Below, piece by piece: positions 40,860-49,041 of a stretch of 64,000 nucleotides of DNA. The translations under genes and the position numbers were made by a program. The notes under the pieces are model-generated. The model was given only the letters and a program-made list of their open reading frames with translations. It searched no databases and was not told the origin of the DNA. Origin of the DNA: DAOQAU01 sp964640325. Its GTDB lineage: Bacteria > Cyanobacteriota > Vampirovibrionia > Gastranaerophilales > Gastranaerophilaceae. Position 1 is the stretch's first letter; the number at the start of each line of letters is the position of its first letter. The stretch spans positions 62,001 through 126,000 of the forward strand of contig CAZXID010000002.1 of NCBI GenBank assembly GCA_964640325.1, given 5' to 3'.

Positions 40860-41498
40860 ATGAACTATTTTGAATTAATAAACAAATGTCTGGTAGAGCT
40901 CAATTACAGAAAAGTTACAAATTTTTCCGAATTAAGCAAAAATGACCACGATAAGATTAAAAATATACTTAATATAATTAACGCCGAAGTCTGTGGATTT
41001 GATAACTGGAGTTTCCTTTTAAAAAAAACGAGTCTGGTACTTCCTGCCAACTGCGGCGAAATTGAAAATACAATTAACGGAAGAATAAATTCGGTTTTTA
41101 TTGATAATATAAAATATGATTACTGCAGTGATTTTGAAAAGTTTATTTTAAACAAACAATCTTCAAAAACTTTCAGTACTTTCAATGACAAACTTCTATT
41201 TCCGCTTTTTAATCAGGAAAAAACCGTTGAAATAATTTATTATACAAATCTTTATGCCCAAAACTCACAAGGCATATCCATTCCCAAGATGTCTTCTGAG
41301 CAAGACTCTTCTGTTATTCCAAACCCCTACGCAGAGCCGCTTTTAGTTTACGGAACCTGTATGAGAGTTAAAGGAAATCCGGAGCATAAAAAGTTTAATT
41401 ACTGGTACGGTATGTACAAAAATGCGCTTGCAAACATGCGCTCAAAAGTAGGTACAAACGCACTTGAAACCCCGGAAATCAAAATCCTAAGAAAATAA
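40860..41498 (+). CDS. Head-tail adaptor-like protein (podovirus gp4/gp11 type, tentative)
   Basis: A 212-aa protein. The opening NYFELINKCLVELNYRKVTN FSEL, then a helix and FDNWSFLLKKTSLVLPANCG, and late KKFNYWYGMYKNALANMRSK follow the pattern of P22 gp4-like or T7 tubular-A-like adaptor proteins. AAAAGGAGATAT precedes the ATG. The 211 bp that follow (41499-41709) contain no ORF over 20 codons, only a GACTATTATATAAT promoter-like box near 41652-41665. Confidence 0.6.
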   Translation: MNYFELINKCLVELNYRKVTNFSELSKNDHDKIKNILNIINAEVCGFDNWSFLLKKTSLVLPANCGEIENTINGRINSVFIDNIKYDYCSDFEKFILNKQSSKTFSTFNDKLLFPLFNQEKTVEIIYYTNLYAQNSQGISIPKMSSEQDSSVIPNPYAEPLLVYGTCMRVKGNPEHKKFNYWYGMYKNALANMRSKVGTNALETPEIKILRK

Positions 41499-41709
41499 AA
41501 TCCAAATAAAAAACAGGGCGGACAAAACTTTTTAACAGAAATGGAAGCTGCAAGATGAAAGGAATTATCAAAACAACACCCAAAATATATCAGTTAATCC
41601 GACTTCACCCTCCCTGTTAAGATTTTACACTAGCCGAAATATAAATAGCATGACTATTATATAATTTTTTTCAAAAAAACACAAACAATAATAAGAAATG
41701 TAAACCAAA

Positions 41710-42141
41710 ATGAAAAACTTGACACAACAACAAAAAAAATTTGTCTCAGAATACATAAAATCTCTGGATTTGGAGCTTTCGGCCAAAAATGCCGGTTACA
41801 AAACTAAAGATTACAAAAATGTTTCACAAAAGCTCCTATCAGACAAACTCGTAATAAACGAAATTAAAAACCAAATTAAAAAGCAAATTTCTTGTCTTTT
41901 AATTCAAAAGGGCTACATTGTGCAAAAACTTCTTGATATAGTAGAATTTTCCCTTGAAGAAGAAGATATTTTAGACAAAGAAGCCCAGCCCACAGGCAAA
42001 AAGAAATTAAGAGATGCTACCGCAGGCTTGAGAGCCCTTGAATCGCTCTGCAAGCACCTTGGATTTGCAAACAAATCCGAGGAAGAAAATTCTGAAGCAA
42101 AAATTATAACAATAAGTAATTTGGACGAAAATAAAATATGA
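41710..42141 (+). CDS. Terminase small subunit
   Basis: A 143-aa protein of the Terminase_2 type: LTQQQKKFVSEYIKSLDLEL SAKNAGYK is the N-terminal DNA-binding HTH, KKQISCLLIQKGYIVQKLLD the oligomerisation helix. It recognises the packaging site and recruits the large subunit. No Shine-Dalgarno is visible before the ATG; the TATATAAT box about 50 bp upstream suggests its own promoter. It is 3.5 kb from the large subunit, with five genes between, unlike the usual adjacent pair. Confidence 0.87.
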   Translation: MKNLTQQQKKFVSEYIKSLDLELSAKNAGYKTKDYKNVSQKLLSDKLVINEIKNQIKKQISCLLIQKGYIVQKLLDIVEFSLEEEDILDKEAQPTGKKKLRDATAGLRALESLCKHLGFANKSEEENSEAKIITISNLDENKI

Positions 42142-42222
42142 TAAGCAAATAGGAAATGGGAAATAAAAATTAGAAAGTAATTCGGGCATGCTTGTCCGGC
42201 AAAATTTTTGAAAGGCAAAAAA

Positions 42223-42579
42223 ATGAAAAAAAATGAAAAAGAAATTGAACAAAAACTTTTGAGCGAAGTTTCGCTTGATGAACTTATAAAAAAGAAAATG
42301 GAAGAAGAAATAAGACAAGAATTTGAAATATCAAAACAAAAGCCCCCAAAAAACTTCATCAAAGATATTTCCAAACTTCCGCCCCACTTGGTTTTCAGCA
42401 AACAGGCCGTTTATAAGATTTTTAACCGGATAAATAAAACTCAAACATTTATAAACGGAATTCAAGCCGAAGCCATGCTCGGGCTTCAAACTTCCCTCAG
42501 GGATAAAATGCGCTTAGGGCAAATAGATGCGTTTTCAACCGAAGACGCTTATGTAAAATTTGAGGGAGTTGAGGGGTAA
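42223..42579 (+). CDS. Hypothetical phage protein
   Basis: A 118-aa protein. The first 50 residues are a Lys/Glu helix (EIEQKLLSEVSLDELIKKKM EEEI). Then come PPHLVFSKQAVYKIFNRINK and QAEAMLGLQTSLRDKMRLGQ, a globular part. GAAAGG decides for the ATG at 42223 over a TTG at 42208. It sits 81 bp after the small terminase. Could be a terminase or portal accessory factor; function not recognised. Confidence 0.6.
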   Translation: MKKNEKEIEQKLLSEVSLDELIKKKMEEEIRQEFEISKQKPPKNFIKDISKLPPHLVFSKQAVYKIFNRINKTQTFINGIQAEAMLGLQTSLRDKMRLGQIDAFSTEDAYVKFEGVEG

Positions 42580-42581
42580 AA

Positions 42582-42690
42582 AGTTGAATGGGTGAACAGG
42601 TGAATAGTTTATTAATTTTTACTAAGCAAAATTATAACCTTTAAGCTATTCAGCTTTTAAGCCTTTAAGCTTTTAAGCTTTTAAGCTTTT
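42582..42690. repeat. Period-7/8 repeat region with AAGCTTTT runs
   Basis: GTTGAATGGGTGAACAGGTG AATAG on one side, then CTTTAAGCTATTCAGCTTTT AAGCC and three AAGCTTTT units. Partial foldback is possible. Confidence 0.75.
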
Positions 42691-42734
42691 TTTTGCCCGC
42701 TGCGCGGGCAAAAAAAAGCGGTCCCCCGACCGCT
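42685..42734. terminator. Double hairpin terminator
   Basis: A perfect 16-bp stem GCTTTTTTTTGCCCGC-TGC-complement (42685-42719) overlaps AGCGGTC-CCCC-GACCGCT (42717-42734). T-runs on both strands make it bidirectional between convergent genes. Confidence 0.9.
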
Positions 42735-42761
42735 AGCCTTCACTTTAGCATTAAATCTTTA

Positions 42762-43220
42762 TTATTTTATTATAAATATAGGTATTACTTCGTTAACAAA
42801 CAAAATAAGAAAAGTTAAAAACGCAAAAATAGCGAGCGTTTTTTGCATATCTGCAAACAAAAACATTCTTTTATTTTTTCTCAAATCACTTATAGCAAGA
42901 AATTCTTGCGTATACGGCTGAGAAGGAAGTTTTTTTTCTATTTCTTCAATAACTTTGCCTAATTTAACTTTAATTAAAAAGTTATAAGCATCCATATTTA
43001 TCCACCAAAGAATACAAATTGCCATTCCCGCAGCACTAAAAACCAATACGGCAGAAATATCAAAGGCAAAAGAGAATCCCTTTAGTAAAAACATAATCAA
43101 AAATAAGCCTAAAACAACCAAAAGATAAAATTTATTGGTATGAAAACTTCTGTCAACAAACCTTTCCTTTTGTTCCGTATAAAGCTTATATTGTTGAAAC
43201 ATAATCTCTTCAGAATTCAT
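42762..43220 (-). CDS. Small three-helix membrane protein resembling the RipA octameric family
   Basis: A 152-aa protein and the only minus-strand gene in the phage island. MFQQYKLYTEQKERFVDRSF HTNKFY is followed by two membrane helices, then INMDAYNFLIKVKLGKVIEE IEKKLPSQPYTQEF and a third helix. The 'YKLY.E ... NKFY ... W ... KL.VI.EIE..LP' pattern matches, by recall, proteins annotated as RipA-family octameric membrane proteins, frequent in accessory regions. AAGGAAGG precedes the ATG. It has its own terminator. In position it is a moron gene and could protect the host. Confidence 0.6.
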   Translation of the reverse strand: MNSEEIMFQQYKLYTEQKERFVDRSFHTNKFYLLVVLGLFLIMFLLKGFSFAFDISAVLVFSAAGMAICILWWINMDAYNFLIKVKLGKVIEEIEKKLPSQPYTQEFLAISDLRKNKRMFLFADMQKTLAIFAFLTFLILFVNEVIPIFIIK

Positions 43221-43281
43221 ATAAACACCTTCCTTTCTCTGAGTTAATTGTATAAGCAGATTTTTAAAAAGTCAAGTAAAT

Positions 43282-43833
43282 ATGAGTAAATTTATAAAAA
43301 TAATAATAAACAGAACTCAAAAAGAGTTTAAAAATATAGAGTATCTGCCCGAAGTAATAGAATTGTACAAAAGGTTTTTCGGCTATCTTCACGATGACTA
43401 TTTCATACAAAAGTATGAGAGTCCCATGGACTTGGTTTTGAAAATCGTAGAAAAGACTTCACCGTATTTCTGGGTGGTAATTCACAAAAAAAGTAACCGA
43501 TTTGCAGGCTTTGCTTTTTTAGACAATTTTGTCGGAACAGAAAATAACTTTCATTCTGCAGAAATTACAACCTGTTTTAACCCAAGTTTTTGGGGGAATT
43601 ACACCAAATTTTGCGCCAAAAAATTTATAAAATACTGCTTTAAAAAGTACAAGCTCAAAAAACTTAAGGCAACTATTTTCCCTCAAAATTTTAAGGTCAA
43701 AGCACTTTTAAAACGTTCCGGTTTCAAAAAAGAAGCCCTTTTAAGAGCAGAAACGCTAAGAAACGGTATTTTACAAGATATAGAAATGTATTCAATCTTA
43801 AATGGCTTAAAAGGTGAACAGGTGAATAGGTGA
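43282..43833 (+). CDS. GNAT-like acetyltransferase of the phage island
   Basis: A 183-aa protein. IEYLPEVIELYKRFFGYLHD, FWVVIHKKSNRFAGFAFLDN, an acetyl-CoA-site helix (NYTKFCAKKFIKYCFKKYKL) and KATIFPQNFKVKALLKRSGF KKE fit the GNAT fold; in podoviruses a GNAT gene is often near the portal. Seven terminal residues (KGEQVNR) and the stop are encoded by a period-7 repeat, so the original C-terminus was likely shorter or different. Substrate unknown. Confidence 0.7.
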   Translation: MSKFIKIIINRTQKEFKNIEYLPEVIELYKRFFGYLHDDYFIQKYESPMDLVLKIVEKTSPYFWVVIHKKSNRFAGFAFLDNFVGTENNFHSAEITTCFNPSFWGNYTKFCAKKFIKYCFKKYKLKKLKATIFPQNFKVKALLKRSGFKKEALLRAETLRNGILQDIEMYSILNGLKGEQVNR

Positions 43834-43920
43834 AAAGTTGTTCCTTGCCCTCTTGTCTTCACGCCCTCCTGTCTTCTATTTACCGTTTACCATTTACTAT
43901 TTACTAACTTACTATTCACT
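43811..43920. repeat. Period-7 repeat hairpin spanning the acetyltransferase 3' end
   Basis: AGGTGAACAGGTGAATAGGT GAA on the left, CTATTTACCGTTTACCATTT ACTATTTACTAAC on the right. Confidence 0.8.
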
Positions 43921-43939
43921 TAATAAAAAGGAGATAAAA

Positions 43940-45601
43940 ATGAATTTTGAAAAAACAAACGAAGATTTAACAATTCAGCTTCCGACAGAAGATGAAAAAA
44001 CTCTTGTTCAAAAAATTTATCAAAAATATGATGAACTTGAAGATGACAGGCGAATTCAGCTTGATGACATTAAACTCGTCAGAACTGCGATTTACACAAA
44101 TACTGTCCCGCAAGTTAACGGTTGGGATTCAAATATTGAATTGCCCGACATTTATGAACTTGCACAAACCTTAAAATCGCACATTAGCGACAATTTATAC
44201 TCACATCCCGATGCCATGTTTGATGTTTCGGGTGTAAGCCCACAGTCACAGGCTTTTGCCAACAGACAAAAGGCAATGCTGGTAAACACTTTTGAACAAA
44301 TGAAACTTGAAGACGAATTGGAAAAAATAATCGACGGCATTGTAGAAGCAGGCGAAAGCACTCTTTTTGTAGGTTGGGAAACAAAAATTAAAACTATAAG
44401 AAGAGCTCAAAGCATTGAAGAGCAGCTTATAGCACCTACACAAGACGGGTTTGTAATTGAAAACCAGCTTATCTACGATAACCCCAAGGTCAAATACATA
44501 AAGCCCGAAGACTTTGTTTTTGACAAAAACCGTCGTGACAGCTGGGATTCTTGCGCAAAAGTTTACAGAACATATTTAAACATTGAAGAAATAAAAGCAA
44601 ATAAAGCAAATAATCTTTTAGATGAGGCAAAAATCCAAATATTGAAAGGAGTGGTGGCAGATAAAACAAAAAAGGAAACAGACAAATCAGTCTGCGATAA
44701 CAGACTGGAAATTCTTGAATACTGGGGAGATATTGAACTTTCCACGGGTGAAATTTTAAAAAATTGGCTTATTGTAGTTGCGGGGAGGCGAGAAATAATT
44801 CGTTTTGAAGCAAACCCCTTTATAATAAATCCTTTTATACACGCAAATATAATCGAAAACCCCTCAACAGGAAGAGGGCTTTCACCTTTAAGAGTGGCTC
44901 TGATTTTGAACAACATTTCATCCACAATTTTAAACAAACAGGTGGACGCCCTTGCCCTAATGATGAATCCGCCATATCTTGCTCCAAAAGGCTGCTTTAA
45001 AGGCGAACAAGTAGTAAAACCGGGCAAAATTATCGAATATGATGCTTCTTTAATGCCGGCAGCACCCTCGCCTTTAAATTTTGAAAAGGCGCTTCACGGC
45101 TGGGATTTCTTAAACTACTTTAAGACAACAATCGAAAGTGCTACAGGCATTTTCAAAAACATGGCAGGCAATATTCAAAATGTACAAAGAACAGCGACAG
45201 AGCTTAATTACTCAATAAGCGGACAGACAACAAGGCTCAATATGATTCTTGATGCCATAAATCGAAAAATAATTATCCCGATGGTAGAAAAAACCGCCGA
45301 ATTAATCGCTAATTTTAAACTCGGAAGAGAAGTAATAAGCGTTTTTGATCAAGGCAAAACCCTTTTTATTGAAATAGATGACACGATAAGAAACGCCAAA
45401 TACATCTACCGCTACGGCGACAGAAAAGCAACTTTGGAGCGCAAATTACGCTCTAAAGAACTTTTTGACGTGATAAGAGCATTTGCGGAAGTTCCTACCA
45501 TGACAGGTCAAATTAACTGGATTGAATGCTTCAAGTTTGCCCTCGAACAGTACGGAATAGAAAACGCAAATAATTTTTTAATTGAACAAAATATTAATTA
45601 A
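43940..45601 (+). CDS. Phage portal protein (podovirus type)
   Basis: A 553-aa protein. An acidic N-terminal stretch is followed by YDELEDDRRIQLDDIKLVRT, SNIELPDIYELAQTLKSHIS, the wing/stem region (RGLSPLRVALILNNISSTIL NKQ) and a C-terminal helical part (TATELNYSISGQTTRLNMIL). This is the layout of P22/T7-like dodecameric portals, the channel for DNA packaging. AAGGAGAT before ATG 43940 is decisive; an open frame extends upstream through the repeat without a ribosome site. Confidence 0.83.
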   Translation: MNFEKTNEDLTIQLPTEDEKTLVQKIYQKYDELEDDRRIQLDDIKLVRTAIYTNTVPQVNGWDSNIELPDIYELAQTLKSHISDNLYSHPDAMFDVSGVSPQSQAFANRQKAMLVNTFEQMKLEDELEKIIDGIVEAGESTLFVGWETKIKTIRRAQSIEEQLIAPTQDGFVIENQLIYDNPKVKYIKPEDFVFDKNRRDSWDSCAKVYRTYLNIEEIKANKANNLLDEAKIQILKGVVADKTKKETDKSVCDNRLEILEYWGDIELSTGEILKNWLIVVAGRREIIRFEANPFIINPFIHANIIENPSTGRGLSPLRVALILNNISSTILNKQVDALALMMNPPYLAPKGCFKGEQVVKPGKIIEYDASLMPAAPSPLNFEKALHGWDFLNYFKTTIESATGIFKNMAGNIQNVQRTATELNYSISGQTTRLNMILDAINRKIIIPMVEKTAELIANFKLGREVISVFDQGKTLFIEIDDTIRNAKYIYRYGDRKATLERKLRSKELFDVIRAFAEVPTMTGQINWIECFKFALEQYGIENANNFLIEQNIN

Positions 45602-45626
45602 CTATTTACCATTTACTATTTACTTT
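45600..45626. repeat. Period-7 repeat between portal and large terminase
   Basis: ACTATTTACCATTTACTATT TAC, the complement of GTAAATAGTAAATGG; it begins at the portal stop codon. Confidence 0.8.
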
Positions 45627-45642
45627 TTTAACAAAGGAGAAA

Positions 45643-46935
45643 ATGAAATACAAATTATTAACAGCACAGCGCGAATTTTTGGAAATTCCGCACGATTACA
45701 GTTTAGATATTGCAGTATATCAAGGAGGGTTTGGCTCAGGCAAGACTTTTGCCGGCTCACTTCTTGGGATACTATTGTGCCTGAAATTTCCCGGGATAAG
45801 GGGACTGGTCGGGGCACAGACTTACACTCTGGTAAGAGACACCACCTTGCAATCCTACTTTGAACATCTTGAAAATTTAAACTTCAAAGACGGCAAAGAT
45901 TATGTTTGGTCAAGTTCGCTTCAAAAATTGACTTTTAAAAATGGCTCTGAAATTCTTTTCAGGCACTTTGACGAGCCCAACAAACTAAAATCACTCAATT
46001 TAGGGTTTGCGGAAATTGAAGAGATGTCAGATATCCCTTTTTCCACTTTTAAGATGCTATTGGGAAGGATGCGGCAAAAAATCAAACAGGGCTGGAAAAA
46101 TTTTACTTACAGAATTTTCGGGCACACTAACCCCGAAGTCCAAAGAGGGTGGATTTATAAAACTTTTATCGATGAATATAAGCCAAATTATAGATTAATC
46201 TCAGCTCCTACAACGGACAACATTTATCTGCCCGAAGGCTTTTGCGATGAGCTTAAAAAACTCTATGACGAACAGTATTACAGGATTTTTGTACTTGCTC
46301 AAAACGGCGAATACGATAAAGGGCTTGTTATAAAAGATTTTACGAATGAAAATATAAAAGAAATTAAATACCAGCAGGATATGGATTTGCATATTACCTG
46401 CGATTTTAACGTTGATCCTATGGCGTGGATTTTGGCTCATAAAACAGAAGATAAAGTTTTCTTTTTTGATGAAATTGTAATAGAAGACACCACAACCGCA
46501 AAAGCTTGCGACGAATTTTACCACAGATATCCGAATCACAAAGGCAGGATTATTATAAACGGCGATGCCTCTGGCGACAACAGAAGCTGTACTAGCGAAT
46601 TTACCAATTATGTAATTATGAAGAAAAAGCTTTTACAATTCGGCTACGATGATATTGAAATAAGGATTAAAGCATTCAATCCGCCTATTAAAAACAGGAT
46701 TATGGCATTTAATTCAAAAATTCGCTCTGCAGACGGGCAAATAAGGCTTTTTGTGGACAAAAAATGTGAAAAATTACTTTATAACATTTACAATTTGAGA
46801 TATAAGGAAGGCTCTTCAAAGATTGACCTGCCCTCGTATCAGCAGATTAAAAACTCAAGCGAGCTTAAATTTTTGGGACACCCGATGGATGCAGCTTCTT
46901 ATCTTGTTGAATTTTATTGGCCGATAGGTTTGTAA
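45643..46935 (+). CDS. Terminase large subunit
   Basis: A 430-aa DNA-packaging motor. Walker A GGFGSGKT is at 28-35, Walker B LGFAEIEEMSD at about 120-130 with the catalytic Glu, and the C-terminal RNase H-fold nuclease has Asp254 (CDFNVDPMAW), Asp308 (NGDASGDNRS) and a late Asp in GHPMDAASY. All key residues are intact, so the protein should be active. AAAGGAGAAA precedes the ATG. It comes after the portal gene, the reverse of the usual terminase-portal order. Confidence 0.93.
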   Translation: MKYKLLTAQREFLEIPHDYSLDIAVYQGGFGSGKTFAGSLLGILLCLKFPGIRGLVGAQTYTLVRDTTLQSYFEHLENLNFKDGKDYVWSSSLQKLTFKNGSEILFRHFDEPNKLKSLNLGFAEIEEMSDIPFSTFKMLLGRMRQKIKQGWKNFTYRIFGHTNPEVQRGWIYKTFIDEYKPNYRLISAPTTDNIYLPEGFCDELKKLYDEQYYRIFVLAQNGEYDKGLVIKDFTNENIKEIKYQQDMDLHITCDFNVDPMAWILAHKTEDKVFFFDEIVIEDTTTAKACDEFYHRYPNHKGRIIINGDASGDNRSCTSEFTNYVIMKKKLLQFGYDDIEIRIKAFNPPIKNRIMAFNSKIRSADGQIRLFVDKKCEKLLYNIYNLRYKEGSSKIDLPSYQQIKNSSELKFLGHPMDAASYLVEFYWPIGL

Positions 46936-47014
46936 ATTTTTATTACTTTTTTTTAAAGATTTATCCTAAAATTTCCGTTAACCATGATGTTATTAATATG
47001 AGGAGTATTAAATT

Positions 47015-47563
47015 ATGGAGATTGGAAAAATTCATTGGTTTGAAAAACCCGAGCATGACACTGATGTGTCGAAAGAAGAAGAATCGGCTTACGAAACCGT
47101 TGACAAAGAAAAGCCCGAAAAAAGTTACAAAAAAGCTATGGACCTGCTGGAAAAATGTGAAGATGCAGTTGAAAGCATGGAAGATTTTGTTGAAGATAGT
47201 GAAAAAATAACAGCAGAAGAATTAAATAAACTTGAAGACGATCTTGAAACAACAGTAAACTCTGCAGAGATCAATGTCGAATACGGAGAAGAACAACTTG
47301 AAAAAGCAGAAAAGAGAATAAAGGTAAGCTTTTTAGGCAGATTGAGCGGATCTGTATCAAAAATTAAGGAAAAAATGGAAGCAATGTTTGAAAAAATGGA
47401 AGACCAAATGGAAGACATTGAAGACAATGCCTACGATGTAAAAGAAAAAATTGAAGACAAAAGAAAAGAACTGGAAGAAACAACAACAGAAAAGCCCGAA
47501 GAAAAGCCCGAAGAAAATGTCGAAAAGGACCCAGGCACAGATAAAAAAATAAAAAAAGAATAA
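47015..47563 (+). CDS. Acidic coiled-coil protein of the phage island
   Basis: A 182-aa protein with about 40% Glu, Lys and Asp and long heptad-like helices (MDLLEKCEDAVESMEDFVED, SKIKEKMEAMFEKMEDQMED). It ends in a PEEKPEE-type disordered tail. No membrane segment or known domain. GAGGAGT lies about ten bases before the ATG and a terminator follows. It could be a scaffold, decoration or DNA-mimic protein; nothing decides between these. Confidence 0.65.
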   Translation: MEIGKIHWFEKPEHDTDVSKEEESAYETVDKEKPEKSYKKAMDLLEKCEDAVESMEDFVEDSEKITAEELNKLEDDLETTVNSAEINVEYGEEQLEKAEKRIKVSFLGRLSGSVSKIKEKMEAMFEKMEDQMEDIEDNAYDVKEKIEDKRKELEETTTEKPEEKPEENVEKDPGTDKKIKKE

Positions 47564-47580
47564 TTAGTTCAAAATAATTA

Positions 47581-47617
47581 AAAATTCGACCTTTAAAAAT
47601 TTAAAGGTCGAATTTTT
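47581..47617 (+). terminator. Intrinsic terminator
   Basis: AAAATTCGACCTTTAAA and complement (17-bp stem, two-base loop) ending in TTTTTT, just before the next small gene. Confidence 0.9.
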
Positions 47618-47628
47618 TCGGAGAAAAA

Positions 47629-47859
47629 ATGGAAAATTTATTACATTACTCACCCATAATAATTGCAATTATGGTTTTTTTGATACAGCAAAGAATTGTA
47701 GTAACGCCCGAACAACTTGAGCGCAAACACAGAGAAATCTTAAAAGATGCAGAGGAACGCTTTGCCACACTAAACAGCGTAAAAGATTTAAAAGAACAGT
47801 TTTCTGATATGAAAGAAAAAATAGATAAGATTTATGATTGCATAATTGCGGTAAAATGA
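47629..47859 (+). CDS. Small membrane-anchored coiled-coil phage protein
   Basis: A 76-aa protein with an N-terminal membrane helix (YSPIIIAIMVFLIQQRIVV) and a coiled coil (LEQLERKH-type helix, VKDLKEQFSDMKEKIDKIYD). Similar one-helix proteins are common near lysis or tail genes of phages infecting Firmicutes and others. GGAGAAAAA precedes the ATG. Its TGA stop is the first three bases of a TGACGTAGTTCTA inverted repeat that marks the right edge of the island. Confidence 0.65.
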   Translation: MENLLHYSPIIIAIMVFLIQQRIVVTPEQLERKHREILKDAEERFATLNSVKDLKEQFSDMKEKIDKIYDCIIAVK

Positions 47860-47900
47860 CGTAGTTCTAGGCGAGCGAAGCGAGCCGTAGAACTACGTCA
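47857..47900. repeat. TGACGTAGTTCTA inverted repeat at the right edge of the phage island
   Basis: Two 13-bp arms, TGACGTAGTTCTA (47857-47869) and TAGAACTACGTCA (47888-47900), enclose GGCGAGCGAAGCGAGCCG, itself a small hairpin. It shares CGTCA with the palindromic element that follows. Confidence 0.8.
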
Positions 47901-48097
47901 TCCTGAACTTGTTTCAGGATCTATCCAACGGCGTCTGCCGGTAAGATCCCGAAAAGCGGCGAATAAGAACAGCCGCCAAAATCCATGTTTCCACGCATGT
48001 GATTTTGTCCTTGCTCATTCTTCGCAAACAAAATCTACATTCCCGATCCTAATCCGTATAGCTCGCATGCTCGCTAACGGCTTAAGCCAGGGATGAC
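47896..48097. repeat. Palindromic element with expanded second hairpin
   Basis: CGTCATCCTGAACTTGTTTC AGGATCT is a complete first hairpin. The second hairpin (AGATCCCGA...GGGATGAC) is split by about 130 bp carrying its own short inverted repeats (AGCGGCGAATAAG..CAGCCGC, GATTTTGT..ACAAAATC). Fills most of the 306-bp gap before metF. Confidence 0.75.
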
Positions 48098-48165
48098 AAA
48101 ACTGCTTGTCTTCTTATCTTTTCTCCTTTCTTGCTCGTTATTCAATATCGTGCTAAAATTTTTCC

Positions 48166-49041
48166 ATGACTTTAAAAGAACATTATTCAAACAAAGAAAA
48201 ATCTATAATTTCTTTCGAAATTTTCCCTCCTAAAGGTGAAAACGAAAATGAAGCTAAAGAAAAATTTCAAAAATTACTCGGGCATTTAAAAACTTTAAAA
48301 AAATATAATCCTGCGTTTGTTTCGCTTACCTACGGTGCCGGAGGAAGCACTCAAACAAATTCTTTTGATATGATTAAAAAAATCCAAAGTGAAGTCGGAC
48401 TTAACGTAATGCCGCATTTTACCTGTGTTTGTGTGAGGAAAAATCATATTTTAGAATATTTAAGCCAGATAGAGTCCTTGGGGATAAAAAACATTTTGGC
48501 ATTAAGAGGCGATGTGCCATGCGATTGTTCGGTGAAAAATTTTGACTTTCACTATGCAAACGAACTTGTAGAATTTATAAAAACCCATTCAAACCTTTCA
48601 ATCGGGGTTGCGGGCTATCCCGAAGGGCATTTGGAGTGTGATAATTTCATGCTTGATATGAAAAATTTAAAAAGAAAGGTTGAGGCAGGGGCCGATGCTG
48701 TTTTTACGCAGATGTTTTTTGACAACGAAAAGTTTTATTCTTTTTGCCAAAGCGCAAGAGATTTAGGTATTGAAGTCCCGATAATTCCGGGGATTTTACC
48801 CATAAGAAGCTACGGTCAGCTTGAAAAAATGCTTTCTATGGCAAGAGTGAGCCTGCCTGAAAAACTTAGGATAAAGCTTGAAAAATTTAAAGATAACCCC
48901 GATGATATTAAAAAATTGGGTGTGGAATTTGCAACACAACAATGCCAAGAGCTTTTAAAATTCGGCATTTGCGGACTTCATTTTTACACACTAAACTCAT
49001 CCAAAGCCCCAAGCGAGATTTTGGACAATTTGAGGGGATAA
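48166..49041 (+). CDS. metF: 5,10-methylenetetrahydrofolate reductase
   Basis: A 291-aa FAD-dependent TIM-barrel enzyme producing 5-methyl-THF for methionine synthesis. IISFEIFPPKGENENEAKEK is the family opening, FVSLTYGAGGSTQTNSFDMI the substrate loop with its Gly-Ala-Gly-Gly, LALRGDVPCD and GVAGYPEGHLECDN follow, and HFYTLNSSKAPSEILDNLRG is a normal C-terminus. No Shine-Dalgarno is clear. About 72 bp of its 3' end are duplicated at 50044-50115. Methyl-THF also feeds the corrinoid-protein pathway suggested by the gene at 62977. Confidence 0.95.
   Translation: MTLKEHYSNKEKSIISFEIFPPKGENENEAKEKFQKLLGHLKTLKKYNPAFVSLTYGAGGSTQTNSFDMIKKIQSEVGLNVMPHFTCVCVRKNHILEYLSQIESLGIKNILALRGDVPCDCSVKNFDFHYANELVEFIKTHSNLSIGVAGYPEGHLECDNFMLDMKNLKRKVEAGADAVFTQMFFDNEKFYSFCQSARDLGIEVPIIPGILPIRSYGQLEKMLSMARVSLPEKLRIKLEKFKDNPDDIKKLGVEFATQQCQELLKFGICGLHFYTLNSSKAPSEILDNLRG

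Noticed and set aside
39634..43920. Period-7 arrays between phage genes as a CRISPR array
   Set aside because: Units are 7 bp with no spacers of constant length, and no cas gene is present in the window.
43838..43939. Upstream start for the portal gene in the extended open frame
   Set aside because: The added residues would be encoded by a period-7 repeat and there is no ribosome site; AAGGAGAT precedes the ATG at 43940.
35529..47868. 11-bp direct repeat ATGACGTAGTT near both ends of the phage island as an attachment site
   Set aside because: The left copy is the end of the palindromic element inside the prepilin gene and the right copy is part of the TGACGTAGTTCTA inverted repeat; the match is short and explained by the repeats ending in TGACG.
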